A stretch of 64,000 nucleotides of DNA, from assembly GCA_007745835.1 (NCBI GenBank), contig CP036424.1, positions 434,001 to 498,000 on the forward strand, written 5' to 3'. Shown here in pieces: positions 32,782 to 47,356 of this stretch. The notes below the pieces were generated by a model that was given only the letters and a program-made list of their open reading frames with translations, made no database searches and was not told the origin of the DNA. The first letter of the stretch is position 1. The number at the start of each line of letters is the position of its first letter. Made by a program: the position numbers and the translations under genes. This stretch comes from Planctomycetes bacterium MalM25. GTDB lineage: Bacteria > Planctomycetota > Planctomycetia > Pirellulales > Lacipirellulaceae.

Positions 32782-35139
32782 TTATTCCGGCGATCGCACC
32801 GCGGCGGCGGCCGCGGACAGGGCGAGGATCAGCAACGCCATCGCGGTGGGCTCCGGGATGTTCGCCGCCCGGGAGTTCGACGCCGTCGTGGCGCCGAGGT
32901 TATCACGCCATACGAGGTAATCATCCTGAGTGATGACCTTGTCGCCGTTGGCGTCGGCTCGCAGGTCGACCTCGCTGCCGATCGTGTCGCGCCACACCGT
33001 GTAGTCGGCGGCGTCGACGACGCCATCCGTGTTGAAGTCCCCGGGCAACGCGAGGCGTTCGCCCACGTTGACCAGCAGGTGGACCCAGTCGATCGGCCGG
33101 TTGTTCGAGACGAGGCCGTTCAGTTGGCCGTCCTGGAGGTAGTCGAGGTTACCGGTGAGCTCAAGCGTCAGGACTTGCAGCCCGCCCTCGTAGGTGGGGC
33201 CCCACTCTTCGGTTGAGAAACCGAGCGGATCCTGCGTTGAATCGAGCCAGAGCAGATCGTCGTCGCTGCTCGTCGAGCCACGCTTCTTCATGCCGATCGT
33301 GAGGACGGCCGAGTAGACCTGCTCGTCCGTGGCCAGGTCATAGTCGATGGTGAAGGGGACCCGGCGGCCGAAGCTGTCGTCGTCGAAGTTGGCGATGGGC
33401 TGACTCGAGTGGAACGCGCTGCTGAGCGAGTCGATCGCGGTGAGCCAGGCGGGGTCCACCGGCTGCTGATCGTCCGCGTCGCCGGGCGTGAGCTCGTCGA
33501 AGTCGCCCACCCAGTACTCGCGAGACGTTTGGTCGGAGAACGTCGCTTGCTCCTGGCGTTGAGCGACGTACAGGCTGTCTTGTGGGTTGTCGGGGTCGGC
33601 GAAATCGATCCGGGTCCCGAACGACTCGATGATCGCGTTGGTGCTCTCCGACGGGGGCACGGGATCTCCCGTGGCGCCGACACCGTGGTTGTTGGCCCCC
33701 GGCGGGCTGGCGATCTGAAGGTCGGACACGTGCGAATTCCAGATCAGCGAGTTCGCCCCCCGCCATCCGTGCACGGGGTTGTCGCCGAAGGCCTGCCGGG
33801 CCTCGTAGCCGCCGTCGTCCGAGATGTTGTCGTACAACGCCCCGGTCGAGTAGCCCGCGTGCGGGCCACTCCGGACGAACGAGTTGGTCGCGTCGGAGTT
33901 CAGGAAGACGTTCGGCCCCCGGTTGAAGCCGTTGAAAGTCGAGTTGTTGATGAAGGCGCGCCGGGCGGAGTCCGCTTCGAGGCCCTGCATGAGAACGAGC
34001 TGACCGCCGTTCATGTTGAACGCGTAGCGTCGCCCCCCCGTGACGATCGAGACCGGCGATACGTACCGCGAGTCCTCGACGGTGACCGAACGCGAGGAGC
34101 CGCCGACGATCACCGCCGAGCTGCTCAGGTGCTCCCCCGTGATGTCGCGGGCCCAGGAGTCCTCCGCGTGGGAGAACTTGACGAAGTTCTCGGCGTGGTC
34201 CTCGTCGTCGAACTGGGTGCGGCCGCTGTACACGCCCGTTTCGTTCGCGTTGAAGATGCTCGTGCCGCGGATGCCCTCGATACCGACGTGCGAGACCCGC
34301 TTGTCCGTGTAGTGCTCGATGCTGCCGTCGCTGAGCGGGTCGATGCTGTGCGACAGCGGGGCGTTGATGAAGACGCGGTCTCCCTCGATGCGGGTGATGA
34401 TCCGCTCGTGCTGGAAAGTGAAGCGGCTCTCGGAGGGGTTCCAGCCGAAGTTTTCTCCCGAGGGGTCGTTGGGGAAGTAGGAGGTGACGTTGTCGAACCA
34501 AGCCTGGGTCGGCGTCCGCTTCACGTTGATCCAATCGCCCACGTCGAAGTTCGATGTGTTCGCGACGCGGAAGCTGGTCACGCCGGCGGGGACCACCTTC
34601 TCCGTGATGGCGACCGCCGAACCGGAGCGGAACAGGTTGTTCGCGTACTCGTCGAAGTTCCCGACGTCGATCATCGAGATCTTGTTGGTCGTGGTCGAGC
34701 GGAGGATCGTGTTCGAGGCCTCCGACGCGTCGTCGCCCACGCCGCGCAGGATGACGCCGCTGGCTCCGATCTGGATCGTGTCGCCGAGGTCGTATCGCCC
34801 GGCGGCGAGCTGCACGACTCCTCGATAACCGCTGGCGCTCATCGGGAACCCGGCGACGAGGTCGATCGCGGCTTGGATCCGTGAGCGGTTGTCCCCGGGG
34901 ATCGGGGCGACGTTCACCACCCGCGACGGTTGAACCACGTCGCCGGCGTTCGGGATCGGCGCGCCGAACTCGTATCCCGCCGCGGTGAAGTCGAGCAGGC
35001 GGTCGCCGCGATGATCCATCTGGTAGATCAAGCGGTTGCTCTGCCCGTACTGGACCAGACCGGTGGTTTGCGCCGCGCAGAGGGCCGGGGCGACCGCCAG
35101 GGCGGCGATCGATGCGGCGCGGTGGAGCCAACGGATCAT
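32782..35139 (-). CDS. Secreted pectate-lyase-like parallel beta-helix protein with dockerin-like repeats
   Basis: 785 residues with a signal peptide (RAASIAALAVAPALCAA). The first 500 residues resemble a right-handed beta-helix: RSRIQAAIDLVAG..., GVVQLAAGRYDLGDTIQIGASGVILRGVGDD at the entry, then successive short strands (VSHVGIEGIRGTSIFNANETGVYSG). Two dockerin-like loops follow (GDFNTDGVVDAADYTVWRDTIG and DANGDKVITQDDYLVWRDNLG), then IPEPTAMALLILALSAAAAAVRSPE. Such proteins cut or bind acidic polysaccharides (pectin, alginate); the catalytic residues could not be identified, so activity is not asserted. Confidence 0.85.
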   Translation of the reverse strand: MIRWLHRAASIAALAVAPALCAAQTTGLVQYGQSNRLIYQMDHRGDRLLDFTAAGYEFGAPIPNAGDVVQPSRVVNVAPIPGDNRSRIQAAIDLVAGFPMSASGYRGVVQLAAGRYDLGDTIQIGASGVILRGVGDDASEASNTILRSTTTNKISMIDVGNFDEYANNLFRSGSAVAITEKVVPAGVTSFRVANTSNFDVGDWINVKRTPTQAWFDNVTSYFPNDPSGENFGWNPSESRFTFQHERIITRIEGDRVFINAPLSHSIDPLSDGSIEHYTDKRVSHVGIEGIRGTSIFNANETGVYSGRTQFDDEDHAENFVKFSHAEDSWARDITGEHLSSSAVIVGGSSRSVTVEDSRYVSPVSIVTGGRRYAFNMNGGQLVLMQGLEADSARRAFINNSTFNGFNRGPNVFLNSDATNSFVRSGPHAGYSTGALYDNISDDGGYEARQAFGDNPVHGWRGANSLIWNSHVSDLQIASPPGANNHGVGATGDPVPPSESTNAIIESFGTRIDFADPDNPQDSLYVAQRQEQATFSDQTSREYWVGDFDELTPGDADDQQPVDPAWLTAIDSLSSAFHSSQPIANFDDDSFGRRVPFTIDYDLATDEQVYSAVLTIGMKKRGSTSSDDDLLWLDSTQDPLGFSTEEWGPTYEGGLQVLTLELTGNLDYLQDGQLNGLVSNNRPIDWVHLLVNVGERLALPGDFNTDGVVDAADYTVWRDTIGSEVDLRADANGDKVITQDDYLVWRDNLGATTASNSRAANIPEPTAMALLILALSAAAAAVRSPE

Positions 35140-35268
35140 GCTCGGTTCCTGGGTGCTGATGTCGCCAGCTCAGCACGGACACGACGAGCGGCGGCGCTCA
35201 GCGCCGCCGCTCGTTTCATGGGGTCCGGACCGTTGCCTCTTACGCCGGCGAGGGGCTGTGTCGGTCGA

Positions 35269-36543
35269 TCAACGCCGCCGCGGCACGCCGACGCCGCAAG
35301 CGGCGAGCAGCAGCATCGCCAGCGAGGCGGGCTCCGGCACGGCGAGGCCGGGCGCCGGCGAGGTCGTGATGAAGACGCCGCTGCCGAAGGTCATTGGGTC
35401 GAGCAGGTTGTTGGGGTCGGCAAAGGTCGGCCCCTGAATCGAGAAGACACGGTTCCGTCCGAAGCCACCGGTCACCGCCGCCAGGTTGATCTCCCGAACC
35501 CCCTGCTCGTAGAGGGGGAGCAGGTCGATGGTGGTGAGGTTCAGGCTGCCATCGAAGACGCCGCCGCCGATGTTGATCGCCATCACCTTGTGGGTGTTCG
35601 GTTCCACGACGCTGTCCGCCAGCGACGATCCGTAGTTGTCGCTCCAGAAAGGGTAGTCGTCGTTGCTAATCATGCCGTCGCCATCGGCGTCGGCGCCGTC
35701 GCCGGGGACGACAAAGTCATTCAGCGTGTCACGCCATACGGTGTAGTCGACTGCGTCGACGACATCGTCGCCGTTGAAGTCACCGACGCCCGAGAAGTCG
35801 GTGCGGGGGTCGTCGCCGACGAGGTCGCCGACTTCGCCGAGTCGGCTGGGGCTGTAGAGGACGTGGAAGTTGTCCGTCGCTCCCGTCTTGTCGCCGTCGA
35901 TCGTGGTGGAGATATCCGCCAGCGTGATGTCTTCGGACACGTTCGTGTAAGAGAGCAGCAGGTCGTAGGCGCGGTTGCCGCCGGTTTGGTAGTCGACCTT
36001 CAGGTTCACTTCGATCGCGTCGAGTGAGAGCGTGTTGTTGGCCAGGTAATCGTCCAACGGCGTCAGGTCGAAGCCCCATTGCAGCGCGCCCGCGGTGCCG
36101 GTCGCGTTCTCTGCTGGCGAGTTGAAGCGGCTGAAGTTCCTGACCGCGGTGCTGCCAAAGAAGGTCTCGACAACAAAGTCTCGCTGTTGGTCAGGGTCGT
36201 GCCCTTGCAGCACGCCGTCGGCTTGCTGCGAAAGCCCTTGGAAGCTGGCGCTGAGCCCTTCAAGGCCTACGACCGGATCCACGCCTGTCTGCCCGACCGT
36301 GCGGGTGGCGATGTCAATCGACTCGACTTGGGGTCCCAACTGGATCTCTTGCATGTTGGCGTCCAAGAAGCCCGTCGGCCCCTTCTCCCACGTGCCGTCG
36401 GCCACCCGGAAGTCGTAGATCATGTCGGTGGCGGTCGGCGCTCCGATCACCGTTTGGGCCGACGACGACTGGAGCGAGCCGGCGGCGATCACCGCGAGCA
36501 GCGAAGCGAGGGGCGCGGTGAGTCGCAAGAATCGGGTGTGCAT
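35269..36543 (-). CDS. Secreted dockerin-containing PEP-CTERM protein
   Basis: 424 residues from the ATG at 36543 with a signal peptide (RLTAPLASLLAVIAAGSLQSSSA). It is beta-rich and without an enzyme motif I recognise. Two calcium loops of dockerin type lie near the middle (GDFNGDDVVDAVDYTVWRDTLN and DADGDGMISNDDYPFWSDNYG). The tail VPEPASLAMLLLAACGVGVPRRR is PEP-CTERM-like. The frame continues to 36723 upstream without a good start. It sits between the beta-helix gene and the DUF1559 gene, all on the minus strand. Confidence 0.8.
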   Translation of the reverse strand: MHTRFLRLTAPLASLLAVIAAGSLQSSSAQTVIGAPTATDMIYDFRVADGTWEKGPTGFLDANMQEIQLGPQVESIDIATRTVGQTGVDPVVGLEGLSASFQGLSQQADGVLQGHDPDQQRDFVVETFFGSTAVRNFSRFNSPAENATGTAGALQWGFDLTPLDDYLANNTLSLDAIEVNLKVDYQTGGNRAYDLLLSYTNVSEDITLADISTTIDGDKTGATDNFHVLYSPSRLGEVGDLVGDDPRTDFSGVGDFNGDDVVDAVDYTVWRDTLNDFVVPGDGADADGDGMISNDDYPFWSDNYGSSLADSVVEPNTHKVMAINIGGGVFDGSLNLTTIDLLPLYEQGVREINLAAVTGGFGRNRVFSIQGPTFADPNNLLDPMTFGSGVFITTSPAPGLAVPEPASLAMLLLAACGVGVPRRR

Positions 36544-36628
36544 TGCTAGGACCTTCTGTGGGCGACCGCCCATGACAAAGAGGGGTGAGACGGAGTGGCT
36601 GAGAATCTTGTGAGGGTCGTCGTGTCGG

Positions 36629-37687
36629 TTAATTGTTATCCACGACCTCGCCCCGGGAGATCGTCCCCAGAGCGAGCCAGACATCGGGGTCGATGTCGTT
36701 GTTGTAGAAAGCGACCGAGCCATCGATCATCGAGGCGTTCACACCGCCCGGGTGCGTGCTCCTGGCGGCGAAGTTCCCGGTGCCGCTCCAGATGGTGCAT
36801 TCGATCTCCGCGGGGAGATTGGGCAGCATCGAGGTCGAGAAGCCCCACGCCTGCGTGTTGACGGCGTAGAACCAAGAGTGGCCCCGCTGAAAGTTGTTGG
36901 AAACGTCGTCGCCCGCTCCCGCGGGCGCCAAGCCCTGCCGGCAGAGCTCGTACCCCTGCCCGGTCAGCCGGCGGATCTCCGGTTTCCCGATCAAGCACTC
37001 TGAGATCGCTAAGGACTTGGAGGTGCCGTCGGTGATCTCACGCATCTCGGTTTCGCTATCGATGTAGATCACCCCGTCGGGTTCACGGGACGGGTAGGTC
37101 GAGCCGCGGTGGTTGACGCTGCTAACGAGTTGACCCGATTCGTCGGTGCTGCTGCCGTAGCAGGCGACGTAGTTGGTTGGCGCCGCGGGCCAGTCCCGGT
37201 CGGAGGGCTCGTCGCTCGGGCAGAGCACCAGGCCGAGCTGGGTCTCCTGCACCACGCCGTTGTTGCGGGCGGCCCGGTCCTCGCCGAAGTCGATCATCTC
37301 GGCGACGGCTCCCTCTTCGATGTAGGGCAGTGCGTGAGCGATCCAACTGGTGTTCGCGCTGAAGTAATGGTCTCCGCCCGTCTCGCTCTTCTTCGCGATG
37401 TCGCGAACCGACGCGCTCGGGAAGTGCCCCAAGGCGTCGTGGTGATTCATTATCGCGAGGCTGAGTTGCCTTATTTGGTTGGTGCAGCTCATGCGCCTGG
37501 CCGCCTCGCGGGCCGCTTGCACAGCGGGCAGCAAGAGGGCGACCAGGATGCCGATGATCGCGATCACCACGAGCAACTCGACGAGCGTGAAGGCCCGACG
37601 CAGCCCGGCGGCGTGCCGGGGCGGGGTTTCGTCCCGCTGCTCGCTCAGACGAACGCACACCATTCGTTTGTAGGCAGTTGGTCGCAT
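36629..37687 (-). CDS. DUF1559 pseudopilin-like protein
   Basis: 352 residues from the ATG at 37687, with GGAGTAGGG upstream; the frame to 37732 overlaps the upstream lipoprotein's stop. The type IV pilin-like N-terminus RRAFTLVELLVVIAIIGILVALLLPAVQAAREAARR is the hallmark of DUF1559, expected to be cleaved before the Phe. The C-terminal HPGGVNASMIDGSVAFYNNDIDPDVWLALGTISRGEVV is the DUF1559 'H-x-G-x-x-N-x-x-x-x-DGSV' end. DUF1559 genes occur in many planctomycete copies, often beside secreted glycan-related genes; role unknown. Confidence 0.92.
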   Translation of the reverse strand: MRPTAYKRMVCVRLSEQRDETPPRHAAGLRRAFTLVELLVVIAIIGILVALLLPAVQAAREAARRMSCTNQIRQLSLAIMNHHDALGHFPSASVRDIAKKSETGGDHYFSANTSWIAHALPYIEEGAVAEMIDFGEDRAARNNGVVQETQLGLVLCPSDEPSDRDWPAAPTNYVACYGSSTDESGQLVSSVNHRGSTYPSREPDGVIYIDSETEMREITDGTSKSLAISECLIGKPEIRRLTGQGYELCRQGLAPAGAGDDVSNNFQRGHSWFYAVNTQAWGFSTSMLPNLPAEIECTIWSGTGNFAARSTHPGGVNASMIDGSVAFYNNDIDPDVWLALGTISRGEVVDNN

Positions 37688-37728
37688 CCCTACTCCGTTC
37701 GGAATAAATGAGTCGAGGAGAAGTTGGG

Positions 37729-38142
37729 TCACTCGGAAAGCTTGAAGTCGTGCTCGTTCTGCCCCGTTTCGAGCACGACCCCCAGTTCGGTTTGGTAGTT
37801 GTATTTCGCCGGAAGGACCTCGGCGACTTCTTGGATCCGGTCCTCTTTAGAGCCCGGCTTGTCGGGGTTGCGCTGCCACCTGCCCGTCGCCTTCTGTGAA
37901 AACAGGCGGACCCGGTAGGCCCCGGCTTTCAGTCCCTTGCCGTTGTCGAATCGGTACGATCCTTGATCGACCGCCGTCGACACGGGCCGGCCCTCTTCGG
38001 GTTGGAGTTGGATCACCCCTTGCTCGACAGGCTCGCCAGCGTACTCGACCACCCCGCTGACCGAGACGCTGGACCCACAGCCTGCCATGAGCACAAGAAG
38101 GAAGTACGAACTAACGCGAACCGTTTGGAGTCTCTGGATCAT
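37729..38142 (-). CDS. Small lipoprotein with transthyretin-like domain
   Basis: 137 residues from the ATG at 38142. A lipobox LVLMAGC (Cys22) marks it as a lipoprotein. The mature part VSVSGVVEYAGEPVEQGVIQLQPEEG..AVDQGSYRFDNGKGLKAGAYRVRLFSQ is a Cna-B/carboxypeptidase-regulatory (transthyretin-like) beta-sandwich, common in planctomycetes just upstream of DUF1559 genes, as here (42 bp gap). Probably co-expressed with the DUF1559 gene. No activity is known. Confidence 0.83.
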   Translation of the reverse strand: MIQRLQTVRVSSYFLLVLMAGCGSSVSVSGVVEYAGEPVEQGVIQLQPEEGRPVSTAVDQGSYRFDNGKGLKAGAYRVRLFSQKATGRWQRNPDKPGSKEDRIQEVAEVLPAKYNYQTELGVVLETGQNEHDFKLSE

Positions 38143-38185
38143 GCAGTCCCTTCGGTTCGAGGTCTTGCCGGGGGCGATGTACCAG

Positions 38186-39016
38186 TCAGACGCGACGCCT
38201 GAAGCCAATCGCGACGCCGATGAGAGCCACCAGGGCCGCCGAGCCGGGCTCGGGGATCGCGACGCTCTCGACAAGGCCTGAAACGCCCTGCACCACGATG
38301 TCGCCGCGGAACTCGCGTTCCAAGTACGCGATGCGGATCAATCCATCCCCCGCAGCGATCGTGGCGATGTCGCCGGTGATATCGACCGACTCCATCCCGG
38401 ATCCCGCGTCGGCGGCGAGGGAGAGGACCGGCTTGTACTGCGTTGCGTCGGTCACCAGAGCGTAGTTCTCGGCGCCGCTGGTGGCGCCAGAGACCGTGTG
38501 GGCCGTGATGTCACTCGAATCGAGCGTCAGGCCGCCACCGTTGTAGCTGAGGTACCAGAGTCCATCCTTGCCCCCCGAAGTGCGACGGCTGGTGAAGTCG
38601 ACATCGAGCGAGAACGAGGAGTCGCCGGCCGAATTGCCGACCGTCTTGCCCGCCAGGTAGCCGGAGAGGTCAAAGTCGAAGGCGATCAGGCCGCCCGCCA
38701 CATCGGAAGCGAAGCGGTTGAGCTCTTTGTATTGGGTGTTCACCGAGAAGGACGAGATGTCGATGCCGTTGTAGCTCGAGGCGCCGACCTCATGGCCGGA
38801 CATCATGGAGACGCTGCCCGCCACGTCGCCGCGCGTCTCGACAGAACCCCCCGTGGTGCGGGTCGGCAGGCCCGTGTGCGACTGCTGGTCGTTCTGTGGG
38901 CTCGGGTTGCCTTGCAGCATGAGGGAGCCGACGAGCGTTCCAGCCGAGGTTTGTAGGGCGAACGAAAAGGCCAACAGCAAGCCCAAGGCGGGGGCGAAGA
39001 CGCTTCTGCGAGTCAT
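38186..39016 (-). CDS. PEP-CTERM secreted protein
   Basis: 276 residues with a signal peptide (LGLLLAFSFALQTSAG). The body is beta-rich (Ser, Gly, Asp, Thr abundant), with no domain I recognise. The end IPEPGSAALVALIGVAIGFRRRV is a complete PEP-CTERM: PEP motif, hydrophobic helix and RRR. It begins an apparent operon with the lipoprotein (43 bp later) and DUF1559 gene. Confidence 0.78.
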   Translation of the reverse strand: MTRRSVFAPALGLLLAFSFALQTSAGTLVGSLMLQGNPSPQNDQQSHTGLPTRTTGGSVETRGDVAGSVSMMSGHEVGASSYNGIDISSFSVNTQYKELNRFASDVAGGLIAFDFDLSGYLAGKTVGNSAGDSSFSLDVDFTSRRTSGGKDGLWYLSYNGGGLTLDSSDITAHTVSGATSGAENYALVTDATQYKPVLSLAADAGSGMESVDITGDIATIAAGDGLIRIAYLEREFRGDIVVQGVSGLVESVAIPEPGSAALVALIGVAIGFRRRV

Positions 39017-39444
39017 GAGACGATTCCTAGGCGAGATGTCAGAAGAGAAACGATGAGGTGTGAATCAGGCGCCATGCAGCGAGGCGGGACCGGCGGTCGA
39101 TGCTGACCTCCACCCCACCTGATTGGGTGGCTGGCCGATCGGAGCCGCGCTGTCCGATGAGGGGGCATTGGCACGCCCCGTCACGCCTTATGGTCCGCCC
39201 GGCGTTCCGACTTACCGGGAAAATCTTTCAGGAATGTCCGATGAAGGGGGCCCGTCGACGACGTTCTCGCCCCGGCCAGTCAAGCGGAGGGGTTTCGATG
39301 ACTTCTCGGCATTATTTGCGGTAAGTCGAGGCCGCGAGAGGACCATAATTGACCGGACAAGCTCCGCTTCCATGGCGACTCATCGGGCGCAAGGGAGAGC
39401 GGCTCCGCAGGGACCTCGCCGCGCCTGGCGACGAACAGCTAGCC
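39017..39444. other. 428-bp divergent intergenic region upstream of the sigma factor
   Basis: No gene. It holds two direct copies of TGTCCGATGA(G/A)GGGG about 85 bp apart (near 39149 and 39236), which may be regulator sites, and a short palindrome CCCCACCTGATTGGGTGG near 39111. Promoters for the PEP-CTERM gene (minus) and the sigma-FecR-GH2 genes (plus) must lie here. Confidence 0.4.
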
Positions 39445-39973
39445 ATGAACAGCGAAAACCCACCGGACGCGGCGCCGCAGGAAGATGTCTTCTTGCGGTA
39501 TTTCTCCCGAGACCGGTACCGCATTTACAGGTTCATTTACTCACTGCTCCCCAACGAGGCCGACGCCGAGGACGTTTTCCAACAGGCGAGCATCATCCTC
39601 TGGAAGCGTTTCGGGGACTTCGATCAAGACCGAGAGTTTTATCCTTGGGCGTGCAGCGTGGCGGTCCACGCGGTGCAGAACTACCGACGCAGCGCGAAGC
39701 GGCGTCGGTTCCTGCTCAATGACGAGCTCATGAAGACGATAGCCGATGAGCAGATCAACTCCTCGCAGCGGAGCCGTTACCGACTGGAGCTGCTCGAGGA
39801 GTGCATCGCTTTGCTGAAGCCGAAGGATCACGAGCTGGTGAAGCGGGTTTACCTGGTCGAGTCATCGGCCAAGACGGTTGCGGATCAGATGGGGAAATCG
39901 GCACAAACGATTTACAATCGCCTCAGCGCTATACGGAAGAAGCTCTTGCTGTGCGTGAACCGCAAGAGCTCGC

Positions 39974-39981
<8 letters not shown>
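39445..39981 (+). CDS. Sigma-70 family factor of the planctomycete/verrucomicrobial TIGR02989 type
   Basis: 178 residues from the ATG at 39445. Region 2 is FLRYFSRDRYRIYRFIYSLLPNEADAEDVFQQASIILWKRFGDFD; region 4 ends with VAD-QMGKSAQTIYNRLSAIRKKL, the DNA-reading helix. This is the sigma class typical of Rhodopirellula relatives and is followed, with an 8-bp overlap, by a FecR-domain membrane protein. Such pairs normally control neighbouring carbohydrate genes, here the GH2 beta-galactosidase and downstream genes. Confidence 0.9.
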
Positions 39982-45041
<5,060 letters not shown>

Positions 45042-45097
45042 ACGGTCGGTCGCTCGCAGCCGCGGAAGAGGCATGGTCGCTGCGAGTCGCTGAGCCG

Positions 45098-46171
45098 TCA
45101 GATCGTTGCAACGGCGACCGGCTTGCCGCTCTCGGCCGAGTCGTAGATCGCGCGGATCACCGCAAGCGCCTTCCAGGCCTCGCCCACGTCGATCGACGAG
45201 GGGCGGTCCGCGTCGACCGCCGCGAGGAAGTCGGCCAAGTTGCGGGTGTGGTTCGAGTAGTCGATCGCCATCGGGTCGGCGGCGCCCCCTGCGCCCGCCT
45301 TGTCGCCGAACTCTTTTCGGACCGCGTCGTCGTCGGAGCGTTCGTCTCGGAAGGCCCAGGTGATGAGCTCTTGTTCATGGATCTCGATCGTGCCGTCGCG
45401 CCCGCCGACGTGGACGCGCATCGCCCCGCCGGGCCACATGGCGGTTGAGCCGAAGACGACGCCGATCGCGCCGCTCTCGAACCGGATCGTGGCCGCCGCG
45501 GAGTCCTCGACTTCGATGTGCTCGGGGTTGTGGCAGAGCATGGACGAGTAGCCGAAGACTTCGACTGGCTTGCCGGCTCCGGCCCCAGCGGCGAGCCAGA
45601 GCATCGTGTCGATGGCGTGGATCGACTGGTTGATGAGGGCCCCGCCCCCGTCGAGGGCTTTGGTCCCCTGCCAGCGATTGGGCCCGTAGTAAGAGTCGTC
45701 GCGCCACCACGGGACGTACGCGTTGGCGACCGCCAACGTGCCGAGCCGGCCCGCGGCGGCCGCTTCGTGCGCGGCGACCACCACCGGGTTGAACCGCTGC
45801 GGGAAGATGCCGCCGAGCTTCGCCTCGGAGGCGGCCGCCGCGTCGGCGATCTGGCGGGCTCGATCCAGGTTGATCTCGAGCGGCTTCTCGCAGATCACAT
45901 GAACGTTGCGCTTCAGCGAGGCGACCGTCGGCTCAAGGTGCACCCCGCTGGGCGTGCAGACGGTGACCACGTCGCACAGGTCGGCGTCGAGCATCTGGTC
46001 GATGCCCTCGAACCACTGCCCGCCGTTCTCACCGACGAAGCCCGCCCCCTGCTCGGGTGAGCCGTAGCAGCAGGCGACTAACTCGGCGTTGGGGAGGTCG
46101 CCGATCGCCTTAGCGTGCATGCCACCGATGGCGCCGATTCCAGCGATGCCGATTCGATACTTCTTGCTCAT
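45098..46171 (-). CDS. Gfo/Idh/MocA-family oxidoreductase
   Basis: 357 residues from the ATG at 46171. The N-terminal Rossmann fold shows RIGIAGIGAIGGMHAKAIG (GxGxxG), and CEKPLE near residue 98 is the conserved catalytic/cofactor motif. The C-terminal domain has GGALINQSIHAIDTMLWLAG. It oxidises or reduces a sugar or cyclitol with NAD(P); the substrate cannot be read from the sequence. The next gene on the same strand encodes a sugar-isomerase-like TIM barrel. Together they suit breakdown of the sugars freed by the GH2 enzyme. Confidence 0.9.
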   Translation of the reverse strand: MSKKYRIGIAGIGAIGGMHAKAIGDLPNAELVACCYGSPEQGAGFVGENGGQWFEGIDQMLDADLCDVVTVCTPSGVHLEPTVASLKRNVHVICEKPLEINLDRARQIADAAAASEAKLGGIFPQRFNPVVVAAHEAAAAGRLGTLAVANAYVPWWRDDSYYGPNRWQGTKALDGGGALINQSIHAIDTMLWLAAGAGAGKPVEVFGYSSMLCHNPEHIEVEDSAAATIRFESGAIGVVFGSTAMWPGGAMRVHVGGRDGTIEIHEQELITWAFRDERSDDDAVRKEFGDKAGAGGAADPMAIDYSNHTRNLADFLAAVDADRPSSIDVGEAWKALAVIRAIYDSAESGKPVAVATI

Positions 46172-46262
46172 AGGTCTCACCACGGACGCCACAGAGATTG
46201 CAGAGAATGAGAAGAGAGTCCGCCCCTCCGTGTCCTCAGTGCTCTCTGCGGTGAAAAGGGAA

Positions 46263-47258
46263 TCAGGTCAGGTCTTCGGCCGTCTTCAGGTCGTAGTCGA
46301 AGCCGAGGTAATCGAGCAGGTCGGTCAGCGACCGCAGCGCGACGCCCATACCGTCGGCGCCGCTGTACCCGCCGAACTGTCCGCCGCCGCGGACGTGCGG
46401 TTCCAGGTCCAGGAGCACGCCCGGCAGGCCGACGCGTTTCATCCGCCGCAGCACGGGGGCGCCGTTCTCGGCGAGGTCGCGCAGCACCCGCTCGTAGACG
46501 CCGCTGCCGCGGCCGACGGGCCGGTAGTCGCTGAGCGCCTCCTCGTCGATGTGCCCGCCGCGCGTTGCGGTCTTGATCGGGCGGTAGTCCTTGATGTGCA
46601 CCCAGCCGAGGCCGGGCTTCATCGCCTCGTACTCGGCGAAGGTCTCGTCCGGGGAGTAGCCCTGGGTGAGCAGGTTGCCGACGTCGTAGATGAGCACGAG
46701 CGCCGGGTGGTTCACCCGCTTGTGGATCTTCTTGAGGAGCTGACCCGTCTGGCCGACGAGATTCGCCTCGACCTCAAGGCCGAACACGAGCCCGCGCTCG
46801 TCGCACAATTCGGCAATCGCGCCGAGCTGATCGACGACCTGCTCCAGGTGCTCCTCGGGGTCGGTCCCCTTCGGGTGATAGAACGAGAAGCCGCGGACGA
46901 GCTTCGTCCCCAGCGTGCAAGCGAGGTCCGCCGCGCGGGCGACGTCCTGCTTCAGGTACTTCTTAAAGGGCGTGTACTTGTTGGCGGTGCCGTCTTCCAC
47001 GTCGAGCAGCTTCACCTTGCCGATCGGCGAACCGAGCGTGGCGACCTCCAGGCCGAAATCATCGAGCCGCTTCTTGAGCGATTTCACCTCACGCTTGGTG
47101 AGGTCCATGGTGTTCTTGACGCCGTCGCCCAGGTCGACGAAGCGGAGCGTGCAGCGGCGGAGGCCGAGGGCGGCCATCGCGGCGAACTGCTCGCCGACCA
47201 GCTTGGATGACGAGGCTTCGTCGGCGAATCCGCTCAGGAGGATCGGGGGCGTGGGCAT
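46263..47258 (-). CDS. Sugar phosphate isomerase/epimerase (AP endonuclease 2-type TIM barrel)
   Basis: 331 residues from the ATG at 47258; an upstream start at 47306 would add 16 residues. Motifs of the xylose-isomerase-like TIM barrel: MDLTKREVKSLKKRLDDFGLEVATLGSPIG, VFGLEVEANLVGQTGQ (metal-binding Glu), LIYDVGNLL (Asp) and WVHIKDYRP (His/Asp), then the distal Glu in LDLEPHVRGGGQFGGYSG. A metal-dependent sugar isomerase or epimerase; substrate unknown. It lies between two Gfo/Idh/MocA genes on one strand. Confidence 0.88.
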   Translation of the reverse strand: MPTPPILLSGFADEASSSKLVGEQFAAMAALGLRRCTLRFVDLGDGVKNTMDLTKREVKSLKKRLDDFGLEVATLGSPIGKVKLLDVEDGTANKYTPFKKYLKQDVARAADLACTLGTKLVRGFSFYHPKGTDPEEHLEQVVDQLGAIAELCDERGLVFGLEVEANLVGQTGQLLKKIHKRVNHPALVLIYDVGNLLTQGYSPDETFAEYEAMKPGLGWVHIKDYRPIKTATRGGHIDEEALSDYRPVGRGSGVYERVLRDLAENGAPVLRRMKRVGLPGVLLDLEPHVRGGGQFGGYSGADGMGVALRSLTDLLDYLGFDYDLKTAEDLT

Positions 47259-47356
47259 CGGCTTGGGGGGCTCTTCTTGCGGAGGGAACGTGCTTCTCAG
47301 CCCCACAGCATGGGCGATGCGGGGCGTCTCGAACAGGGGATTCTGCTGACCCGGGG

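Noticed and set aside
33409..34884. Plus-strand frame of 491 codons opposite the beta-helix gene
   Set aside because: Antisense of a well-supported gene; composition is that of a reversed GC-rich frame.
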